Below, piece after piece: positions 57,801-64,000 of a stretch of DNA of 64,000 nt. Source of the DNA: Nemertoderma westbladi (Eukaryota > Xenacoelomorpha > Nemertodermatida > Nemertodermatidae); assembly GCA_032718475.1 (NCBI GenBank), contig JAUCBJ010004465.1, positions 1 through 64,000 of the forward strand. Direction: 5' to 3'. Below the pieces are notes generated by a model. It made no database searches and was not told the origin of the DNA. It worked only from the letters and a program-made list of their open reading frames with translations. Position numbers and translations under genes: made by a program. How positions within the stretch are numbered: position 1 is the first letter of the stretch; the number at the start of each line of letters is the position of its first letter.

Positions 57801-60800
57801 TACATTTGTTACGTTCTGAAGACCCTGATCTAATAGCGATAATTTCCTTACATTTGTTAAGTTCTGAAGACCCTGATCTAATAGCGATAATTTCCTTACA
57901 TTTGTTAAGTTCTGAAGACCCTGATCTAATAGCGATAATTTCCTTACATTTGTTACGTTCTGAAGACCCTGATCTAATAGCGATAATTTCCTTACATTTG
58001 TTACGTTCTGAAGACCCTGATCTAATAGCGATAATTTCCTTACATTTGTTAAGTTCTGATGACCCTGATCTAATAGCGATAATTTCTTTACATTTGTTAC
58101 GTTCTGAAGACCCTGATGTAATAGCGATAATTTCCTTACATTTGTTACGTTCTGAAGACCCTGATCTAATAGCGATAATTTCCTTACATTTGTTAAGTTC
58201 TGAAGACCCTGATCTAATAGCGATAATTTCCTTACATTTGTTACGTTCTGAAGACCCTGATCTAATAGCGATAATTTCCTTACATTTGTTACGTTCTGAA
58301 GACCCTGATCTAATAGCGATAATTTCCTTACATTTGTTACGTTCTGAAGACCCTGATCTAATAGCGATAATTTCTTTACATTTGTTACGTTCTGAAGACC
58401 CTGATCTAATAGCGATAATTTCCTTACATTTGTTACGTTCTGAAGACCCTGATCTAATAGCGATAATTTCTCTACATTTGTTAAGTTCTGAAGACCCTGA
58501 TCTAATAGCGATAATTTCTTTACATTTGTTAAGTTCTGATGACCCTGATCTAATAGCGATAATTTCCTTACATTTGTTACGTTCTGAAGACCCTGATCTA
58601 ATAGCGATAATTTCCTTACATTTGTTAAGTTCTGAAGACCCTGATCTAATAGCGATAATTTCCTTACATTTGTTAAGTTCTGAAGACCCTGATCTAATAG
58701 CGATAATTTCTTTACATTTGTTAAGTTCTGAAGACCCTGATCTAATAGCGATAATTTCTTTACATTTGTTACGTTCTGAAGACCCTGATCTAATAGCGAT
58801 AATTTCTTTACATTTGTTACGTTCTGAAGACCCTGATCTAATAGCGATAATTTCTCTACATTTGTTAAGTTCTGAAGACCCTGATCTAATAGCGATAATT
58901 TCCTTACATTTGTTAAGTTCTGAAGACCCTGATCTAATAGCGATAATTTCCTTACATTTGTTAAGTTCTGAAGACCCTGATCTAATAGCGATAATTTCCT
59001 TACATTTGTTAAGTTCTGAAGACCCTGATCTAATAGCGATAATTTCCTTACATTTGTTAAGTTCTGAAGACCCTGATCTAATAGCGATAATTTCCTTACA
59101 TTTGTTACGTTCTGAAGACCCTGATCTAATAGCGATAATTTCTCTACATTTGTTAAGTTCTGAAGACCCTGATCTAATAGCGATAATTTCTTTACATTTG
59201 TTAAGTTCTGATGACCCTGATCTAATAGCGATAATTTCCTTACATTTGTTACGTTCTGAAGACCCTGATCTAATAGCGATAATTTCTCTACATTTGTTAA
59301 GTTCTGAAGACCCTGATCTAATAGCGATAATTTCTTTACATTTGTTAAGTTCTGATGACCCTGATCTAATAGCGATAATTTCCTTACATTTGTTACGTTC
59401 TGAAGACCCTGATCTAATAGCGATAATTTCCCTACATTTGTTAAGTTCTGAAGACCCTGATCTAATAGCGATAATTTCCTTACATTTGTTAAGTTCTGAA
59501 GACCCTGATCTAATAGCGATAATTTCTTTACATTTGTTAAGTTCTGAAGACCCTGATCTAATAGCGATAATTTCTTTACATTTGTTACGTTCTGAAGACC
59601 CTGATCTAATAGCGATAATTTCTTTACATTTGTTACGTTCTGAAGACCCTGATCTAATAGCGATAATTTCTCTACATTTGTTAAGTTCTGAAGACCCTGA
59701 TCTATTAGCGATAATTTCCTTACATTTGTTAAGTTCTGAAGACCCTGATCTAATAGCGATAATTTCCTTACATTTGTTAAGTTCTGAAGACCCTGATCTA
59801 ATAGCGATAATTTCCTTACATTTGTTACGTTCTGAAGACCCTGATCTAATAGCGATAATTTCTCTACATTTGTTAAGTTCTGAAGACCCTGATCTAATAG
59901 CGATAATTTCTTTACATTTGTTAAGTTCTGATGACCCTGATCTAATAGCGATAATTTCCTTACATTTGTTACGTTCTGAAGACCCTGATCTAATAGCGAT
60001 AATTTCTCTACATTTGTTAAGTTCTGAAGACCCTGATCTAATAGCGATAATTTCTTTACATTTGTTAAGTTCTGATGACCCTGATCTAATAGCGATAATT
60101 TCCTTACATTTGTTACGTTCTGAAGACCCTGATCTAATAGCGATAATTTCCCTACATTTGTTAAGTTCTGAAGACCCTGATCTAATAGCGATAATTTCCT
60201 TACATTTGTTAAGTTCTGAAGACCCTGATCTAATAGCGATAATTTCTTTACATTTGTTAAGTTCTGAAGACCCTGATCTAATAGCGATAATTTCTTTACA
60301 TTTGTTACGTTCTGAAGACCCTGATCTAATAGCGATAATTTCTTTACATTTGTTACGTTCTGAAGACCCTGATCTAATAGCGATAATTTCTTTACATTTG
60401 TTAAGTTCTGAAGACCCTGATCTAATAGCGATAATTTCCTTACATTTGTTACGTTCTGAAGACCCTGATCTAATAGCGATAATTTCCTTACATTTGTTAA
60501 GTTCTGAAGACCCTGATCTAATAGCGATAATTTCCTTACATTTGTTACGTTCTGAAGACCCTGATCTAATAGCGATAATTTCCTTACATTTGTTACGTTC
60601 TGAAGACCCTGATCTAATAGCGATAATTTCCCTACATTTGTTAAGTTCTGAAGACCCTGATCTAATAGCGATAATTTCCTTACATTTGTTAAGTTCTGAA
60701 GACCCTGATCTAATAGCGATAATTTCCTTACATTTGTTAAGTTCTGAAGACCCTGATCTAATAGCGATAATTTCCTTGCATTTGTTAAGTTCTGAAGACC

Positions 60801-63095
60801 CTGATCTAATAGCGATAATTTCCTTACATTTGTTAAGTTCTGAAGACCCTGATCTAATAGCGATAATTTCCTTACATTTGTTAAGTTCTGAAGACCCTGA
60901 TCTAATAGCGATAATTTCTTTACATTTGTTACGTTCTGAAGACCCTGATCTAATAGCGATAATTTCCTTACATTTGTTAAGTTCTGAAGACCCTGATCTA
61001 ATAGCGATAATTTCCTTACATTTGTTAAGTTCTGAAGACCCTGATCTAATAGCGATAATTTCTTTACATTTGTTACGTTCTGAAGACCCTGATCTAATAG
61101 CGATAATTTCCTTACATTTGTTAAGTTCTGAAGACCCTGATCTAATAGCGATAATTTCTTTACATTTGTTACGTTCTGAAGACCCTGATCTAATAGCGAT
61201 AATTTCCTTACATTTGTTAAGTTCTGAAGACCCTGATCTAATAGCGATAATTTCCTTACATTTGTTAAGTTCTGAAGACCCTGATCTAATAGCGATAATT
61301 TCCTTACATTTGTTAAGTTCTGAAGACCCTGATCTAATAGCGATAATTTCCTTACATTTGTTACGTTCTGAAGACCCTGATCTAATAGCGATAATTTCCT
61401 TACATTTGTTAAGTTCTGAAGACCCTGATCTAATAGCGATAATTTCCTTACATTTGTTAAGATCTGAAGACCCTGATCTAATAGCGATAATTTCCTTAAT
61501 AGCGATAATTTCCTTACATTTGTTACGTTCTGAAGACCCTGATCTAATAGCGATAATTTCCTTACATTTGTTAAGTTCTGAAGACCCTGATCTAATAGCG
61601 ATAATTTCCTTACATTTGTTAAGTTCTGAAGACCCTGATCTAATAGCGATAATTTCCTTACATTTGTTAAGTTCTGAAGACCCTGATCTAATAGCGATAA
61701 TTTCCTTACATTTGTTAAGATCTGAAGACCCTGATCTAATAGCGATAATTTCTTTACATTTGTTACGTTCTGAAGACCCTGATCTAATAGCGATAATTTC
61801 CTTAATAGCGATAATTTCCTTACATTTGTTACGTTCTGAAGACCCTGATCTAATAGCGACAATTTCCTTACATTTGTTAAGTTCTGAAGACCCTGATCTA
61901 ATAGCGATAATTTCCTTACATTTGTTACGTTCTGAAGACCCTGATCTAATAGCGATAATTTCCTTACATTTGTTAAGTTCTGAAGACCCTGATCTAATAG
62001 CGATAATTTCCTTACATTTGTTAAGATCTGAAGACCCTGATCTAATAGCGATAATTTCCTTAATAGCGATAATTTCCTTACATTTGTTACGTTCTGAAGA
62101 CCCTGATCTAATAGCGATAATTTCCTTACATTTGTTAAGTTCTGAAGACCCTGATCTAATAGCGATAATTTCCTTACATTTGTTAAGTTCTGAAGACCCT
62201 GATCTAATAGCGATAATTTCCTTACATTTGTTAAGTTCTGAAGACCCTGATCTAATAGCGATAATTTCCTTACATTTGTTAAGATCTGAAGACCCTGATC
62301 TAATAGCGATAATTTCTTTACATTTGTTACGTTCTGAAGACCCTGATCTAATAGCGATAATTTCCTTAATAGCGATAATTTCCTTACATTTGTTACGTTC
62401 TGAAGACCCTGATCTAATAGCGACAATTTCCTTACATTTGTTAAGTTCTGAAGACCCTGATCTAATAGCGATAATTTCCTTACATTTGTTAAGTTCTGAA
62501 GACCCTGATGTAATAGCGATAATTTCCTTACATTTGTTAAGTTCTGAAGACCCTGATCTAATAGCGATAATTTCCTTACATTTGTTAAGTTCTGAAGACC
62601 CTGATCTAATAGCGATAATTTCCTTACATTTGTTAAGTTCTGAAGACCCTGATCTAATAGCGATAATTTCCTTACATTTGTTAAGTTCTGAAGACCCTGA
62701 TCTAATAGCGATAATTTCCTTACATTTGTTAAGTTCTGAAGACCCTGATCTAATAGCGATAATTTCCTTACATTTGTTAAGATCTGAAGACCCTGATCTA
62801 ATAGCGATAATTTCTTTACATTTGTTACGTTCTGAAGACCCTGATCTAATAGCGATAATTTCCTTAATAGCGATAATTTCCTTACATTTGTTACGTTCTG
62901 AAGACCCTGATCTAATAGCGATAATTTCCTTACATTTGTTAAGTTCTGAAGACCCTGATCTAATAGCGATAATTTCCTTACATTTGTTACGTTCTGAAGA
63001 CCCTGATCTAATAGCGATAATTTCCTTACATTTGTTAAGTTCTGAAGACCCTGATCTAATAGCGATAATTTCCTTACATTTGTTAAGTTCTGAAG
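51805..63095. repeat. 48-bp tandem array, about 235 units
   Basis: The unit in two halves is TTACATTTGTTAAGTTCTGA and AGACCCTGATCTAATAGCGATAATTTCC. Recurrent variants are AAGTTC/CGTTC, GAAGAC/GATGAC, CCTTA/CTTTA/CTCTA/CCCTA and a rare GATGTA or CTATTA. One unit near 57607 lacks a base, and one near 52635 has an altered GGTAGACC. An 18-bp partial unit duplication occurs five times at 61494-62862. Since 48 is three times 16, + and minus frames remain open for thousands of bases. It lies wholly within an intron. Confidence 0.98.
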
Positions 63096-63400
63096 AGGTG
63101 AGCTCCACAAAAGTTAACGGTTTTTATGAAAATTAATTAATATTTATTAATATTTGGCAAAATTTTAACAAATTTTTGGCTTTCATTTGAAAAATTGACT
63201 TTAAAAACAGAAATATAAAAATTCCAACCGATAACTTTTAATGAACAGCCGAAACCCTTACGAATGAGCCAAAAATAAAGAAACAGGTTAAAAAATGGAG
63301 GAGGAGTAGTATTTTGAAAATTGAAAAATGTCATTCCGAGATAATTGCCTTCAAAGTTTAAACCCTCCCGCTAAAAGTGGCTGTCTGTGGTCTGGTTATA
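63096..63400 (+). repeat. Dispersed repeat, copy 2
   Basis: Diverged copy of 50020-50345 in the same orientation, starting at the right edge of the 48-bp array (CTCCACAAAAG, AACCGATAACTTTTAATG, GAGTAGTATTTTGAAAATTG, CATTCCGAGATAA). Confidence 0.7.
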
Positions 63401-63432
63401 AACCCCCTTAAATTACTTCGATTTCATTCTAG

Positions 63433-63523
63433 AGCTAACGATGATATAAAAGTTACAGTAATAGCTTTCTTAATTCTCCCTACGGCAACCAATGGATACA
63501 ACGATGACACAATATCTGGCCAG
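63433..63523 (+). CDS. GYS: Glycogen synthase, internal exon 4 of window
   Basis: One base completes the Arg codon, then 30 codons. VTVIAFLILPTATNGYND corresponds to the VVAFFIMPARTNNFN-type stretch of animal enzymes, and it ends TISGQ where the family has (L)KGQ. Acceptor TTCTAG|AGCTAA and donor GGCCAG|GTAGCT. Phase 2 in, phase 0 out. Less conserved than the neighbouring exons but clearly collinear. Confidence 0.92.
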
Positions 63524-63834
63524 GTAGCTCAATTAAGTAAACAAATACAGTATTCTACCCTATATAAATAATACACCTTATCCCGTGAAAAATTAAGATA
63601 TTGGTGCAAATGGACCGCAAGTGAAATATATTTTCGTTTATTGTTTTGGTTAGAAAATACCCAAACTCTAACCTTCATTCCCATTAATGTTTTAAATTAA
63701 ATTAATATTCTGCAAAACACATATACTGCATTTGGTGTTTGCTGTCATTTTGCGCCACTAACTCAGTAAATTACATAATAAACTAATGAAGGAAACTATA
63801 TTTAACGCTATCACATGTACTAATTACTTCTTAG
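63524..63834 (+). other. Glycogen synthase intron, 311 bp
   Basis: AT-rich, acceptor AATTACTTCTTAG. Nothing else seen. Confidence 0.88.
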
Positions 63835-64000
63835 GGTCTAGTTCGACAATTGAAAGGCATTGTTAGTGACGTCACGAAACACGTTGGAAAGCGACTGCTG
63901 AAGTCTGCATTGGACGGGGAAGTTTTATCTCCAGCAGAATTTATTGACCAGCCCGACATTATTAAACTAAAGAAAGCTATTCTAGAAACGAAAAGGTTAT
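63835..64000 (+). CDS. GYS: Glycogen synthase, exon 5 of window, running off the end
   Basis: GLVRQLKGIVSDVTKHVGKR and then an acidic stretch with PDIIKLKKAILETKR match in order the GQAVRKQL...VKEKFGRKL...MMKRAIFATQR segment of animal glycogen synthases. The frame is open to base 64000, so the exon continues beyond the window. The distal catalytic half and C-terminal regulatory tail of the enzyme are not in the window. Confidence 0.92.

Larger units (their letters stand above)
49644..63432 (+). other. Glycogen synthase intron, 13.8 kb, holding a 48-bp array
   Basis: GT donor at 49644 and a good acceptor (CTTCGATTTCATTCTAG) at 63432. It contains a TTAA-flanked element, a 48-bp tandem array of about 11.3 kb, and two copies of a diverged dispersed repeat. 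No exon seen. Confidence 0.92.

Noticed and set aside
63091-63104. GAAGAG|GTGAGC at the right end of the 48-bp array as an exon donor
   Set aside because: It looks like a good 5' splice site, but the neighbouring glycogen synthase exons join in frame without an extra exon here and the upstream sequence is repeat.
51754-63108. Very long open frames on both strands (3,784 codons minus; 1,649 and 1,840 codons plus)
   Set aside because: They are by-products of a stop-free 48-bp repeat unit, a multiple of three. The array lies in an intron, unit variants are shared without regard to one reading frame, and no start, splice or domain signal supports a protein.

Overview
This is a window from an animal nuclear genome, most likely a marine or other invertebrate whose phylum I cannot name. 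The only host gene is a spliced glycogen synthase (GT3 family) on the + strand. Five coding exons can be read (1-133, 48942-49122, 49486-49643, 63433-63523, 63835-64000). Their phases join cleanly, and the window starts and ends inside the gene. Nearly everything else is intron filled with satellite DNA and nested retroelements. BEL/Pao elements, which are confined to animals, support the metazoan call.

The first intron (134-48941, about 48.8 kb) is a stack of insertions in a 32-bp minisatellite of about 375 units. The layers are as follows. (1) The 32-bp array covers 424-10494, 14255-15283 and 47531-48953. (2) A 3.76-kb APE-type, RTE-like LINE on the minus strand (10495-14254, target duplication CCGGTACACA) and two short LINE tails (3578-3817, 5114-5353) lie in the array. 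(3) A + strand BEL/Pao-type LTR element (15284-47530, TG...CA LTRs, target duplication ACTTC) is inserted in the array. (4) A second truncated LINE copy lies inside its 5' LTR (15488-16599). (5) A second BEL/Pao element on the minus strand (18576-35461, target duplication CAAAC) is inserted in its gag region. Both BEL/Pao elements are broken by stops or frameshifts, and both carry an extra coding region downstream of pol.

The most striking result is the origin of the 32-bp repeat. The splice acceptor and first 12 coding bases of the exon at 48942 are exactly the repeat unit (...TTCACAG|GTACTGCATTGA). The array therefore appears to be tandem amplification of a live 3' splice site, and many of its units look like copies of that site.

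The third intron (49644-63432) holds a TTAA-flanked element with poly-G inverted termini (49751-51389) and an 11.3-kb array of about 235 units of 48 bp (51805-63095). Because 48 is divisible by 3, this array gives very long open frames on both strands; these are not genes. It has clear higher-order structure, including a 4,703-bp offset duplication.

Other points are a + strand element ORF (43602-46163) that joins a possible degenerate DEDD-exonuclease-like fold to three perfect CCHC knuckles, a run of seven stem-loops just before the 3' LTR (46717-46921), and at least nine G or C homopolymers of 12-22 bases across the window.
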